DNA of 64,000 bases from DATBLY01 sp963705545. Its GTDB lineage: Bacteria > Actinomycetota > UBA4738 > HRBIN12. Within the stretch, counting starts at the first letter, position 1, and every line of letters begins with the position of its first letter. Positions 1 through 8,211 of the stretch are shown here, in pieces. The stretch lies in the NCBI GenBank assembly GCA_963705545.1, contig CAVPJX010000001.1:1054001-1118000 (forward strand), given 5' to 3'. The notes under the pieces were generated by a model. It had not been told where the DNA came from and ran no database searches. It worked only from the letters and a program-made list of their open reading frames with translations. The translations under genes were made by a program, and so were the position numbers.

Positions 1-296
1 TCGAGGACCAGGGCGTCGAGGAGGCGCTCTTCGCGGTCGGCACGTCGTACATCCAGCTGCTCGGCGCGCTCGGCCCGGACACACCGGTCGGACGGCATCT
101 CGCGAAGCGCGGACCGGGCGTGCACCACGTCGCGTACCGGGTCGTGGACGTCGTCGCCGCGCTCGAGCACCTGCGGGGCGCCGGCGTGGAGCTGATCGAC
201 GAGGCGCCGCGCTCCGGCTCCCGGGGAACGCTGATCGCGTTCGTGCACCCGCGATCGATGGGCGGGGTCCTCGTCGAGCTCGTGCAGGAGCGCTAG
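1..296 (+). CDS. mce: Methylmalonyl-CoA epimerase, C-terminal part (5' truncated by window edge)
   Basis: The frame beginning at base 3 is open to a TAG at 294-296 and gives about 97 residues of a vicinal-oxygen-chelate (VOC) protein. Visible family features are the 'GVHHVAYRV' beta strand with a metal-ligand His, followed by 'VELIDEAPRSGSRGTLIAFVHP' (split here: VELIDEAPR, then GTLIAFVHP) and the ending 'GVLVELVQ' with a metal-ligand Glu. These are characteristic of methylmalonyl-CoA epimerase, which interconverts the 2S and 2R forms of methylmalonyl-CoA between propionyl-CoA carboxylase and the B12 mutase. Both partner enzymes occur elsewhere in the window. The stop interlocks tail-to-tail with the next gene on the other strand in a shared CTAG. 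The N-terminal VOC half lies outside the window. Confidence 0.85.
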   Translation, partial: EDQGVEEALFAVGTSYIQLLGALGPDTPVGRHLAKRGPGVHHVAYRVVDVVAALEHLRGAGVELIDEAPRSGSRGTLIAFVHPRSMGGVLVELVQER

Positions 297-1535
297 GGCA
301 GGTCCTTCAGGCCGGGCGCGGGCGCCTGGACCAGGATCGCCACGTTCCCCTCGGGGAGCTCGCCGTCGCCCATCAGCTGGTGGACGTGGCCGGTCTGCTC
401 GTACCGGTACGTCTCGCCGAGCGTCGTCGTCACCGTCCCGTCGATCACGAGCTGGTTGAAGGCGGCGGCTTGCTCGTCGTTGAACAGGTGCGAACCCTGG
501 TAGCGCTTCTGCAGGTACCAGAGGTAGCGGACGTCGATCATCGTGTCGTAGCCGCTGGTGCCCGCGCAGATCACGATCATGCCCCCGCGATCGCAGACGA
601 AGTTCGACGTGGGGATCGTGTCCTGGCCGGGGTGCTCGAAGACGATCCGCGGGTTGCGGCGCTCACCCAGCGCGTCCCAGATCGCCTTGCCGAACGCTTT
701 CGCGCCGTCGAACCACCCCTTCCACTCCGCGGAGTCCCACGGCGGCGGCACGCCCCAGTGGTCGAAGTTCCGGCGGTTGATGGAGCCGACGGCGCCGAGC
801 TTCTCGCAGTACTCGCCCTTCTCGTCGCTCGCCGACGACGGCGACCGCCTTGCCGCCGGCGTTCGTCACGAGCTGGATCGCGAGCGAACCGAGGCCGCCC
901 GAGCCGCCCCAGACCAGGACGACGTCGCCCGGCTCGACCACGTGCGGCGGCCAGCCGAAGAGCATCCGGTAGGCGGTCGCGCCCGTGAGCGTCGGCGCGG
1001 CCGCCTCCTCCCACGTCAGGTGGTCGGCCTTCGGCAGACACTGATGTGCCTGCACCTTGCAGAACTGCGCGAACGACCCCCAGCACGTGTCGTAGCCCCA
1101 GACGCGGAACGAATCGGCGAGGCCCGGATCGCCACCGGCGAGGACCTTCGGATCGTCGTGGTCCCACTGCCCCGCGTGCACGACGACGCGATCCCCGACC
1201 GCGACGTCGGTCACCTGGTCCCCGACCGCGTACACGATGCCGCTCGCGTCCGACCCCACGATGTGGAAGTCCGTCGGCTCACCCCAGCGGGCCTGGGTCT
1301 TCGTGACGTCGACCGGCATCCCCCTTGCGGCCCAGACGTTGTTGAAGTTCACGCCGCCGGCCATCACCATCACGAGCGCGTCGTGCGGCCCGAGCTCCGG
1401 GACGTCGATCACCTCGTCGAGGATCGCGTCCTTCGGTTCGCCGTAGCGCTCGGGGCGGACGAGCTGCGCATGCATGCGGGCCGGCACCTCGCCGATCGGG
1501 GGCAGCTCGCCGATGTCGTACAGGTCCTTCGCCAT
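293..1535 (-). pseudogene. ccr: Crotonyl-CoA carboxylase/reductase, interrupted by a +1 frameshift
   Basis: Two overlapping minus-strand frames together make one medium-chain dehydrogenase of about 413 residues, somewhat short of the roughly 440-450 usual for the family. The N-terminal frame carries the GroES-like fold ('GGVNFNNVWAARG', 'DFHIVGSDASGIVYAVG') and the nucleotide-binding 'VWGGSGGLGSLAIQL'. The C-terminal frame carries 'PPPWDSAEWKGW', 'FEHPGQDTIPTSNFVC' and 'LWYLQKRYQGSHLFN', all typical of crotonyl-CoA carboxylase/reductase (Ccr), which converts crotonyl-CoA, CO2 and NADPH to ethylmalonyl-CoA. The frames must be joined near 828-842: removing one base restores the expected 'SDEKGEYCEKLGAVGSIN'. 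ATG at 1535 is preceded by GGAAGGTGAG, which decides the start over a GTG at 1544. Whether this is a real lesion or an assembly error cannot be told here. Confidence 0.85.
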
Positions 1536-1614
1536 GGGTCTCACCTTCCGCGTCGGCCGACGCTCGGCTGCACCCTAGCAAGGGGCGTGGCGACGCCGTG
1601 GTGGCTGGCGACGA

Positions 1615-2586
1615 TCAGCCGGCGTCGGGTCGCGGCGGTGCGGCGCCGCCCGCCGGTGGCTCCGGCAACCCGCTCCCGCCCGCCGGTGGGAGCGTCGAGC
1701 CGTCGAGCGGCCCGGCGAACCCGCCGGTGGACCCGGGGATCCGCCCGAGCATCCCGGCGCCGGACGAGCCGCCGCCGCGCCGCGGCCGGAAGGACGCGTT
1801 CAGGTCCGCCTCGCTGAAGGCGCCCGATGCGTCGCCCGTCGTGGCGTAGCGGTACAGCGCCGCGTTGAAGACGCCCGAGAGCGCCGCGCCGACCGCCATC
1901 AAGGCGCCGATCGCGAGCACCAGGACCGGCACGCCGACGACCGGGACCGCCGCCGCGAGCGCGCCGCCGATCAGCATCACCGGGATCGACACGATCACGA
2001 TCGCGAGGCCGATCGTGGCGTTGCCGATGAACTGCTCCCCCCAGCGCTGGCGGAAGATCGACGCCGAGCGCTTGATCGACCCCCCGACCCCCAGCGGTTC
2101 GTAGAGCAGGACCGGCACGACGAAGAACGTGATCACGTTCCACGCGACGCCGATGATCCCGATCAGGATCCGACCGAGCAGCCCGAACCGTTCCTGCAGC
2201 GAGCGCAGGATCATGCCCACGGTCGCGGTGATCAGCGCCCAGACGAAGATCTTCCCGACGTGCTGGCGCGCGAGCGCCAGGCCGTCGGAGATCCTCGCGT
2301 CGTGGCCCTCGAGCCGGCGCATCGCGGTCCCGATCACCGCCGCGTTGAAGAAGATCGTCACGAACGCGAGCGCCACGTACAGCACGAACCCCAGCACGTA
2401 CAGCGCCGGGCTCACCGACCCGCCCCGCTCGGGGAGCCCGATCCCCCAGGCGCCGAGCGCGAAGACCGCCATCACCACGAGCGAGCACACGAACGAGAGC
2501 ACCGGGAGCCACAGGAGCTCTCGGTCCTGTCGCACCACCGCCCAGCTCGCCTTGGCGAGCCGGAACCCACGCGAGATCGAACCCAT
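1615..2586 (-). CDS. DUF6159-like integral membrane protein
   Basis: 323-residue membrane protein. It opens with a cytoplasmic amphipathic stretch ('GFRLAKASWAVVRQDRELL') followed by about six hydrophobic segments between residues 25 and 240. A proline/glycine-rich tail follows with PPAGGS-type repeats from about residue 265 to the end. The N-terminal signature and the 'LYEPLGVGGSIKRSASIFRQ' loop (residues ~165-185) resemble the DUF6159 family, whose function is unknown. ATG start at 2586 with upstream GGGAGGACGACGACG as a plausible ribosome site. It lies downstream of the nuclease gene on the same strand with 58 bp between them. The low-complexity tail is likely cytoplasmic and disordered. 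Family assignment is from memory of the pattern and is moderate. Confidence 0.7.
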   Translation of the reverse strand: MGSISRGFRLAKASWAVVRQDRELLWLPVLSFVCSLVVMAVFALGAWGIGLPERGGSVSPALYVLGFVLYVALAFVTIFFNAAVIGTAMRRLEGHDARISDGLALARQHVGKIFVWALITATVGMILRSLQERFGLLGRILIGIIGVAWNVITFFVVPVLLYEPLGVGGSIKRSASIFRQRWGEQFIGNATIGLAIVIVSIPVMLIGGALAAAVPVVGVPVLVLAIGALMAVGAALSGVFNAALYRYATTGDASGAFSEADLNASFRPRRGGGSSGAGMLGRIPGSTGGFAGPLDGSTLPPAGGSGLPEPPAGGAAPPRPDAG

Positions 2587-2644
2587 CGTCGTCGTCCTCC
2601 CGGACGTGTCGGCGTGACCCTCCCAGTATCGGCAGCCGAGGCCG

Positions 2645-3589
2645 CTATCGCGAGGACACCGCCGCCGCCCGGTCGGGCGGGTCCGCGGCGGGGCAGGTCT
2701 CGGCCACCGGACACCAGCCGCACCACGGCCCGGGGGTGAGCTCGAGCACGCGGCCGTCGCCGAGGCCGGCCGCGGTCCGCGCGGCGTCGACCACGCGATC
2801 CACCGCCCGGCCGAGCGTCTCCTCGGTGACGTCCTCGGCCTGCCACTCCCCGCTGTCCAGGAAGAACGACGCCACGCGGTAGGGCGGCACGCCGAGCCGG
2901 AGCGTCAGCAGCAGCGCGTAGAACCGCAGGTCCTCGACGTACTCCGGATGCGCGCCCGCGCTCTTGAGGTCGATCACCAGCCGGCGGGCCGCGGGGTCCT
3001 CCCGCGGCTGGCGCCCGAGCACCAGGTCCACCTTGCCGGAGAGGACGAGCCCGCCGTCGAGCAGCTCGGCGCGGGCGCGGAACTCGGTCATCGGCGTCAG
3101 CTCGCCGCGCAGCTCGCGCAGCGGCGGGAACGACGCCCGGAACAGCTCGATCGCGCGCACGGTCTCCATCAGGAGCAGGTCGCGCTCGACGGGTTCCGTC
3201 CGCTCCCAGAACTCCGCGAACCGCTCCTCGCGCGTCACGAGGCGCTCGGCCGACTTCGCCGCCAGGGCGTGGGCGTCGAGCTCGTCGCGCACCCCGACCT
3301 CGATCTCGATCGCCGTGTGCAACAGGACGCCGGTCGCCGAGCGCTCGCCGTGCTCGAAGGGCGTCGCCGCCCCGGCGCCGGAGATCTTCGCGTCGAAGAG
3401 CCCGGGGCAGCGGTCGTGGTCCTTGAGCTTCTCCTTGCCGAGCCACAGCGGCGGCTCGAACACCAGGTCCGACAGCTCGTCGCGGATCCGGTCGGCGAGC
3501 CGCTCCGGGAGGTCGGCGGCGAACACCGGCCGCTCCTGCTGGCCGATCAGGCGATCGAGGGTCCGGCGCTGCGGATCCGTGAGGAGCAC
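2645..3589 (-). CDS. PD-(D/E)XK nuclease of the RecB/Cas4/AddB type with Fe-S cysteines
   Basis: 314 residues, GTG start. The core nuclease motifs are visible: 'GVLLHTAIEIEVG' (His of motif I) near residue 88, 'LSGKVDLVLG' (catalytic Asp) near 198, and 'RLVIDLKSAGAH' (the D-x-K motif) near 217. One cysteine lies at residue 61 ('DHDRCPGLFDAK') and three at the C-terminus (C290, C293, C299 in 'PWCGWCPVAETCP'). This spacing is that of the 4Fe-4S clasp of Cas4 and AddB nucleases. No CRISPR array or cas gene is nearby, so a role in DNA end processing or repair is more likely than adaptation. It is divergent from the HTH-DUF2087 gene with almost no space between the two starts. Confidence 0.8.
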   Translation of the reverse strand: MLLTDPQRRTLDRLIGQQERPVFAADLPERLADRIRDELSDLVFEPPLWLGKEKLKDHDRCPGLFDAKISGAGAATPFEHGERSATGVLLHTAIEIEVGVRDELDAHALAAKSAERLVTREERFAEFWERTEPVERDLLLMETVRAIELFRASFPPLRELRGELTPMTEFRARAELLDGGLVLSGKVDLVLGRQPREDPAARRLVIDLKSAGAHPEYVEDLRFYALLLTLRLGVPPYRVASFFLDSGEWQAEDVTEETLGRAVDRVVDAARTAAGLGDGRVLELTPGPWCGWCPVAETCPAADPPDRAAAVSSR

Positions 3590-3616
3590 GGCCGCATGGT
3601 AGTTCTGGGGACCGAC

Positions 3617-4168
3617 ATGGCCGAGACCCCCGACGAGATCCTGCGCGCCCTGGCCGACCCGGAACGCCTCCGGGTCGCCGGCGCCCTGGCGCGCGCGGAC
3701 GCCGGCTCACGGGAGCTGGCGGAGGCCCTCGAGCTTCCGCTCGCCCGCGTCCGCAAGCACCTGAACCGCCTGAGCGGCACCGGCGTCGCCCGCCTCAACG
3801 ACGACCGCCGGACCTACCGGCTGGACCCCGAGACCCTGCGCTGGGCCGCCGAGCAGGTCGGGCCGCCTCGCGGCGCGGGGCTCGCCCTGGGCGCCGCGAA
3901 CGACGACGAGGAGGCCGTGCTGCGCGCGTTCTTCCGCGACGGCCGCCTGACCGAGATCCCGGGCAAGGCGTCGAAGCGCCGGATCGTCCTGGAGCGGATC
4001 GCCCTGGAGTTCGAGCCGGGCGTCCACTACGACGAGCGCGAGGTGAACGCGATCGTCGGGCGGTTCTTCGCCGACCACGCCGCGCTCCGCCGCTACCTCG
4101 TGGACGAGCGGTTCCTCGACCGGGACCACGGCGTGTACTGGCGTGCCGGCGGCCGCGTCGAGGTCTAA
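3617..4168 (+). CDS. Winged-helix (ArsR-like) DUF2087 transcriptional regulator
   Basis: 183 residues from the chosen ATG at 3617, which has GGGGA eight bases upstream; an in-frame ATG at 3596 would add seven residues. Residues 1-75 form an ArsR-type winged helix ('EILRALADPERLRVAGALA', 'SRELAEALELPLARVRKHL'). The C-terminal half is a DUF2087 domain ('PGKASKRRIVLERIALEFEP', 'YDEREVNAIVGRFFADHAAL', 'RRYLVDERFLDRDHGVYWR'). DUF2087 is commonly fused to such HTH domains; its ligand is unknown. The gene is head-to-head with the Fe-S nuclease and may regulate it. No metal-binding cysteine pair typical of metal-sensing ArsR proteins is visible. Confidence 0.8.
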   Translation: MAETPDEILRALADPERLRVAGALARADAGSRELAEALELPLARVRKHLNRLSGTGVARLNDDRRTYRLDPETLRWAAEQVGPPRGAGLALGAANDDEEAVLRAFFRDGRLTEIPGKASKRRIVLERIALEFEPGVHYDEREVNAIVGRFFADHAALRRYLVDERFLDRDHGVYWRAGGRVEV

Positions 4169-4180
4169 CGCCGCGCCCGC

Positions 4181-4633
4181 TCAGGGCTCGGGCGTGATCT
4201 CGAGGTCCGTCTGCGAGCCGTCGCCGTAGTAGCGGACATGCCGGTAGTCGAAATCCGCGAGCACGCGCAGGGCCTTCGGCACCCGGTCGGCGTCGGGGAT
4301 CCGCGCCCAGAGCGCGCTCAGCCCGTCCCGGGCGTACCCCACGTACCGGTCGCGGCCCTCGACGTCGTCGAGGAACGTCCCGAGCGCCTTGTCGGTGGCG
4401 CGGAGCCGCTCCGCGTACGCCTCGAAGTTCGCCAGGATCTCCTCGGCGTCGTATCGCTTCAGATCCCGCGACGCGAAGCCCGCGTCGACGAGCGCCGCTT
4501 CCGCCCGCTCGGCCTCGCCGGCGTCCGTGAGCATCACGACCAGGAAGCCCTGCGGCCGGAAGTTCCACGCCTTGTGGGTCGGGTGCTCGCGGTCGTAGAT
4601 ATCCATCGGGAACGGCTCGTCGCGGTCGCTCAC
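4181..4633 (-). CDS. Conserved hypothetical protein, 150 aa
   Basis: Soluble, acidic protein with no signal peptide or membrane segment and a GTG start. It begins 'MDIYDREHPTHKAWNFRPQ' after a short leader, and the middle contains a ferredoxin-like alternation of strands and helices ('FLVVMLTDAGEAERAEAAL', 'GFASRDLKRYDAEEILANF'). I do not recognise a named family. The pattern resembles small proteins in which a hydrophobic strand, an Asp-rich loop and a helix recur, as in some stress-response or flavin-associated proteins, but this is only a resemblance. It is the last gene of a three-gene minus-strand run with two membrane proteins (4647-5905), 13 bp downstream of its neighbour, so co-transcription is likely. 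Confidence 0.6.
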   Translation of the reverse strand: MSDRDEPFPMDIYDREHPTHKAWNFRPQGFLVVMLTDAGEAERAEAALVDAGFASRDLKRYDAEEILANFEAYAERLRATDKALGTFLDDVEGRDRYVGYARDGLSALWARIPDADRVPKALRVLADFDYRHVRYYGDGSQTDLEITPEP

Positions 4634-4646
4634 GCCGTGTCCCCCC

Positions 4647-5333
4647 TCACGCGATCAGCGCGACGCCCATCGCCAGGAGCCAGACGGACCACGCGACGTA
4701 CAGGATCGGGATCGCCGCGCCGGCGAGCGGCCAGCCGCCCTCCTCGTTCGGCCCCAGGAACTCGGCCGACCCGAGGACGAGCCCCGCGCCGATCGCGATC
4801 CCGGGCCAGCCGAGCCACGACGGCATCACCGAGCCCTGGACCACGGCGAACCCGATCAGCAGCGACCACAGGCCGGTGAACAGGTAGCCGAGGTGCTCGC
4901 CCACCCCGACGCCGAGGTACCGATGCGCCGCACCGAAGACCGCGTCGTTCGCGGCGCGCTGCATCGCGTCCAGGGACGGGTCGGCATCGGCGCGGGCGAG
5001 CATCGGCACCAGGTAGACCCAGCGGAGCAGGCCGAGCATCTGGACGACGCCGGCGATCACCCCGACCGTGGTCGCCACGACCACCAGCGCGTCCATCCCC
5101 AGGACCAGCGCCAGCAGGACGGCCGAGACGATCAGCAGGAGGCCCGACAGCGTGAACGCCCACCAGAGCAGGATCAGCCCCGGCCCGCCGGCGCGGAACC
5201 GCTCCAGGATCTCCGGCGTGGGACGGCGCAGGATGTCCGGGTAGTCGAACCGCGTCGCGAGCAGCGTGAACGTGACGTTGAACCACAGCGGCGCCGCGAT
5301 CAAGAAGGCGCCGGCGACGTCCTCGACGTTCAC
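4647..5333 (-). CDS. Multi-pass membrane protein of unknown function
   Basis: 228 residues with about seven hydrophobic segments. Features include 'FLIAAPLWFNVTFTLLATRF' at the N-terminus, a conserved-looking soluble loop 'YPDILRRPTPEILERFRAGG' (residues ~30-50), and a long loop 'ARADADPSLDAMQRAANDAV' around residue 125. The overall pattern (helix pair, polar loop, five more helices) resembles the DUF4386-type membrane proteins, but I cannot confirm it. The GTG start at 5333 overlaps the stop of the upstream gene in a GTGA tetranucleotide, which indicates translational coupling and fixes the start. The downstream partner is the 150-residue hypothetical protein. Confidence 0.65.
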   Translation of the reverse strand: MNVEDVAGAFLIAAPLWFNVTFTLLATRFDYPDILRRPTPEILERFRAGGPGLILLWWAFTLSGLLLIVSAVLLALVLGMDALVVVATTVGVIAGVVQMLGLLRWVYLVPMLARADADPSLDAMQRAANDAVFGAAHRYLGVGVGEHLGYLFTGLWSLLIGFAVVQGSVMPSWLGWPGIAIGAGLVLGSAEFLGPNEEGGWPLAGAAIPILYVAWSVWLLAMGVALIA

Positions 5334-5905
5334 GCGGGCGTGCCATCGAGGGGGGACGTCTCGGCCGAGGCACCCGCTCGACCCAGGAGCCAGAGCACGC
5401 CCGCGAGCAGCAGCGTGAGCGTCGCCGCCCCCGACAGGCCGGGGTTCGCCCAGCGGTCGTCGGGGTCGACGCCGATCGACACGGTCACGGTCCACCCGAG
5501 GGCCCACGCGATGGCCGTCGCGGGGATCCACCAGACGCTCGACGCGACGAGGCCGCGCAGCAGCCACCACTGCGCCAGGCCGATCCCGGCGCCGCTCACG
5601 GCGCCCAGCAGCGCGAGGTCGCCCACGTCGTCGCCGTAGCCGAACGCCGCGTACCCGAGCGCCATGCCGACGGCCAGGCCGACCGCGGTGGCGACGATCC
5701 AGCGCGCGTCGGCGCCGATCCTCCGGAGCGCGAGCCATTGCGCCAGGCCGATCACGGCGCCCGAGACCGCGCCCGCGAGCAGCGCCGTCCCCGTCGCGTC
5801 GACCGGACCCGCCACGGCGCGCGCCGCGAGTCCGGCGAACGGGAAGGCGACCAGCGTGGCGATCCACGCGAGGAGGTCCTTCCCGTCGATCCGGCGTTCG
5901 GGCAT
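5330..5905 (-). CDS. Membrane protein with internally duplicated helical unit
   Basis: 191 residues, strongly hydrophobic. Two copies of the same unit are visible: 'LLAGAVSGAVIGLAQWLALR' (residues ~42-61) and 'LLGAVSGAGIGLAQWWLLRG' (~98-117). Each is followed by a polar turn, a 'W(I/P)ATA' helix and further hydrophobic sequence. The glycine/glutamine/tryptophan core GAVSGAxIGLAQW is identical in both except for one residue, so the protein arose by tandem duplication of a two- to three-helix block. A final helix precedes a short acidic C-terminus. It is the first gene of a coupled membrane-protein pair (GTGA overlap with the next gene). Function unknown. Confidence 0.7.
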   Translation of the reverse strand: MPERRIDGKDLLAWIATLVAFPFAGLAARAVAGPVDATGTALLAGAVSGAVIGLAQWLALRRIGADARWIVATAVGLAVGMALGYAAFGYGDDVGDLALLGAVSGAGIGLAQWWLLRGLVASSVWWIPATAIAWALGWTVTVSIGVDPDDRWANPGLSGAATLTLLLAGVLWLLGRAGASAETSPLDGTPA

Positions 5906-5956
5906 CTCCGGCGAAGCCTAGCGCCCACGCGGACGGGACGCGGATCGGCACGCCGC

Positions 5957-5974
5957 GTTGCCCCGAGAGGCAAC
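5957..5974. promoter_or_regulatory. Inverted repeat in divergent intergenic region
   Basis: A perfect 6-bp inverted repeat, GTTGCC-CCGAGA-GGCAAC, lies in the 190-bp gap (5906-6095) between the divergent membrane-protein operon and the secreted lysozyme-like gene. It could be an operator half-site pair or an RNA hairpin. No clear -35/-10 pair could be assigned. The rest of the gap shows nothing I can name. Confidence 0.35.
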
Positions 5975-6095
5975 CTCCGCTCGACGGGCCCCCACGAGCG
6001 GTGCTAGGTTCTGGCGCACCCCACCGCGCGGTCCCTGCGCACCGCCTTCCCCGTACGGACCTCTCGGTGGACGACGTCATCCGACCGGGAGCGAG

Positions 6096-6566
6096 ATGCG
6101 CGAACGAGGGATCCGCAGGGCCGTCGCGATCGCAGCGACGGTCGGTGCCGTTGCCACGATCTCCGCCCTCCCCGCCCAGGCGTTCACGCAGGGCGCCGCC
6201 ACGCCCCGCGACGAACGCACGGGGCCCTGCCCGCTCACCCGGGTCGACGGCGAGACGATCCAGGACTTCTCGCGACGGATCATCACCTGCGTCGCCGACC
6301 GCTGGCCGGTCCCCGGCGGCGCCGAGACGGCGATCTGCATCGCCGACCGTGAGAGCGGCCTGATCCCCACCGCGTCGTCACCGACCGGCCTGTACCTGGG
6401 GCTCTTCCAGCACAGCGCGGCCGCCTGGGGCGATCGGTACCTCGAGTGGACCCGCCCCTCCTGGGGACTCAAGCCGAACGCCCTGAACGGTCGCACGAAC
6501 GCCGTCGTCACGTTGCGGATGGTGAACGCCGAGGGCTGGGGCCCGTGGGCGGGCGTGGGCTGCTGA
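6096..6566 (+). CDS. Secreted lysozyme/transglycosylase-like protein
   Basis: 156 residues. A signal peptide is clear: basic 'MRERGIRR', hydrophobic core, and a probable cleavage after 'ALPAQA' near residue 29. The mature domain contains 'WPVPGGAETAICIADRESGL' with a Glu in the place of a catalytic acid ('ADRESGL', as in 'ARRESG..P' of resuscitation-promoting/lysozyme-like folds). It continues with 'PTGLYLGLFQHSAAAWGDRY' and ends in 'NAVVTLRMVNAEGWGPWAGV', the typical 'W.PW..C' ending of transglycosylase-like (SLT/goose-lysozyme-like) domains. Three cysteines probably form disulfides. It likely remodels cell-wall peptidoglycan outside the membrane. The ATG at 6096 is preceded by GGGAGCGAG. 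Confidence 0.7.
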   Translation: MRERGIRRAVAIAATVGAVATISALPAQAFTQGAATPRDERTGPCPLTRVDGETIQDFSRRIITCVADRWPVPGGAETAICIADRESGLIPTASSPTGLYLGLFQHSAAAWGDRYLEWTRPSWGLKPNALNGRTNAVVTLRMVNAEGWGPWAGVGC

Positions 6567-6606
6567 GCCCGGCCGCCGCCGCAGGGGCCGGGTCTACACT
6601 CCGGTC

Positions 6607-8211
6607 ATGACGACCACCGACGAACGGCCACCCGGCGCCGCCGAAGACCCGGAACGTCCACCCACCGTCGAGGAACGCATCGAAGAGCTCCGGCGGCGGC
6701 GCAAGGCCACGCGTTCGCCGGGCGGGCGCGACGCCGCGAAGAAGCAGCACGACCGCGGCAAGCTGACGGCCCGCGAGCGGCTCGACGTCTTGATGGATCG
6801 GGGCTCGTTCGTCGAGACCGATCCGTTCGTGGTCCATCGCGCTCACGACTTCGGGATGGATCGGAAGCGCCCGCCCGGCGACGGCATCGTCACCGGCTAC
6901 GGAACGATCGACGGCCGCAACGTCTTCGTCGCCTCTCAGGACTTCACGGTCTTCGGCGGCTCGATGGGCGAGGTGATGGCGCAGAAGGTCTGCAAGGTGA
7001 TGGACCTCGCGATGCAGACGGGCTCCCCGTTCATCTCGATCAACGACTCCGGCGGCGCGCGGATCCAGGAGGGCGCCGCATCCCTCGCCGGCTACGGCCA
7101 CATCTTCGAGCGGAACGTGCGGGCCTCGGGCGTGATCCCCCAGATCAGCGTGATCATGGGGCCGTGCGCCGGCGGCGCCGTCTACTCCCCCGCGATCACC
7201 GACTTCACCTTCATGGTGAAGGAGACCTCGCACATGTTCATCACCGGTCCAGACGTGATCAAGACGGTCACGGGCGAGGAGGTGACGTTCGAGGAGCTCG
7301 GCGGAGCGATGACCCACGCCGCCGAATCGGGCGTGGCCGCGTTCATCGGCGAAGACGACGAGGACGTCCTGCAGCGCGTCCGGTACCTGCTGTCGTTCCT
7401 TCCGTCGAACAACCTGGAGGACCCGCCGGCGTACGCCGCGACCGACGACCCGCAGCGCCACGACGAGGGCCTCACGCACCTGGTGCCGGACACCGCCCGC
7501 GAGCCGTACGACATGCACGAGGTGATCCGCCGCGTGGTCGACGACGGCGAGTTCCTGGAGGTCTTCCCGTATTGGGCGATGAACGTCGTCACCGGCTTCG
7601 CCCGCCTGGACGGGCGCACGATCGGCATCGTCGCGAACCAGCCGAAGGTCCTGGCCGGCACGCTCGACATCGACGCCAGCGAGAAGGCGTCGCGGTTCGT
7701 CCGATTCTGCGACGCGTTCAACGTCCCGATCGTCACGTTCGTCGACGTCCCCGGGTTCCTGCCGGGCAAGGAGCAGGAGTACGGCGGCATCATCCGTCAC
7801 GGCGCGAAGCTCCTGTACGCCTTCGCGGAGGCGACGGTGCCGCGCCTGACCGTGATCACGCGCAAGGCGTACGGCGGCGCCTACGTCGTCATGAACTCGA
7901 AGCACCTGCGCGCGGACGTCTCGTTCGCCTGGCCCACCGCGGAGATCGCGGTGATGGGCGCCGAGGGCGCGGTGAACGTCGTGTTCCGCAAGGAGATCGA
8001 GAAGGCGCCGGACCCTGCGGCGAAGCGAGCCGAGCTGATCGACGACTACCGGCGGAAGTTCTCGACGCCCTACGCGGCGGCCGAGCGCGGGTTCATCGAT
8101 GACGTGATCGAGCCGGCGCAGACCCGCCCGCGGTTGATCCAAGCGATGCGGGTGCTCTCGACGAAGCGCGAGCAGATCCCCGCTCGCAAACACGGGAACA
8201 TCCCGCTGTGA
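6607..8211 (+). CDS. pccB: Acyl-CoA (propionyl-CoA) carboxylase, carboxyltransferase beta subunit
   Basis: 534 residues, full length for the family. It transfers CO2 from carboxybiotin to propionyl-CoA (or acetyl-CoA) to give methylmalonyl-CoA. Visible features are the N-terminal 'HDRGKLTARERLDVLMDRGS', the acyl-CoA oxyanion-hole segment 'ISINDSGGARIQEG' with 'MGPCAGGAVYSPAITDFTFM', and the biotin-side 'VDVPGFLPGKEQEYGGIIRH' followed by 'TRKAYGGAYVVMNSKHL'. The residue after the 'ITDFTFM' segment that sets acyl-chain preference cannot be judged without alignment. A GTGA overlap couples it to a small downstream gene. The biotin-carrying partner is at 29749-31476, with birA next to that gene. 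Confidence 0.95.
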   Translation: MTTTDERPPGAAEDPERPPTVEERIEELRRRRKATRSPGGRDAAKKQHDRGKLTARERLDVLMDRGSFVETDPFVVHRAHDFGMDRKRPPGDGIVTGYGTIDGRNVFVASQDFTVFGGSMGEVMAQKVCKVMDLAMQTGSPFISINDSGGARIQEGAASLAGYGHIFERNVRASGVIPQISVIMGPCAGGAVYSPAITDFTFMVKETSHMFITGPDVIKTVTGEEVTFEELGGAMTHAAESGVAAFIGEDDEDVLQRVRYLLSFLPSNNLEDPPAYAATDDPQRHDEGLTHLVPDTAREPYDMHEVIRRVVDDGEFLEVFPYWAMNVVTGFARLDGRTIGIVANQPKVLAGTLDIDASEKASRFVRFCDAFNVPIVTFVDVPGFLPGKEQEYGGIIRHGAKLLYAFAEATVPRLTVITRKAYGGAYVVMNSKHLRADVSFAWPTAEIAVMGAEGAVNVVFRKEIEKAPDPAAKRAELIDDYRRKFSTPYAAAERGFIDDVIEPAQTRPRLIQAMRVLSTKREQIPARKHGNIPL

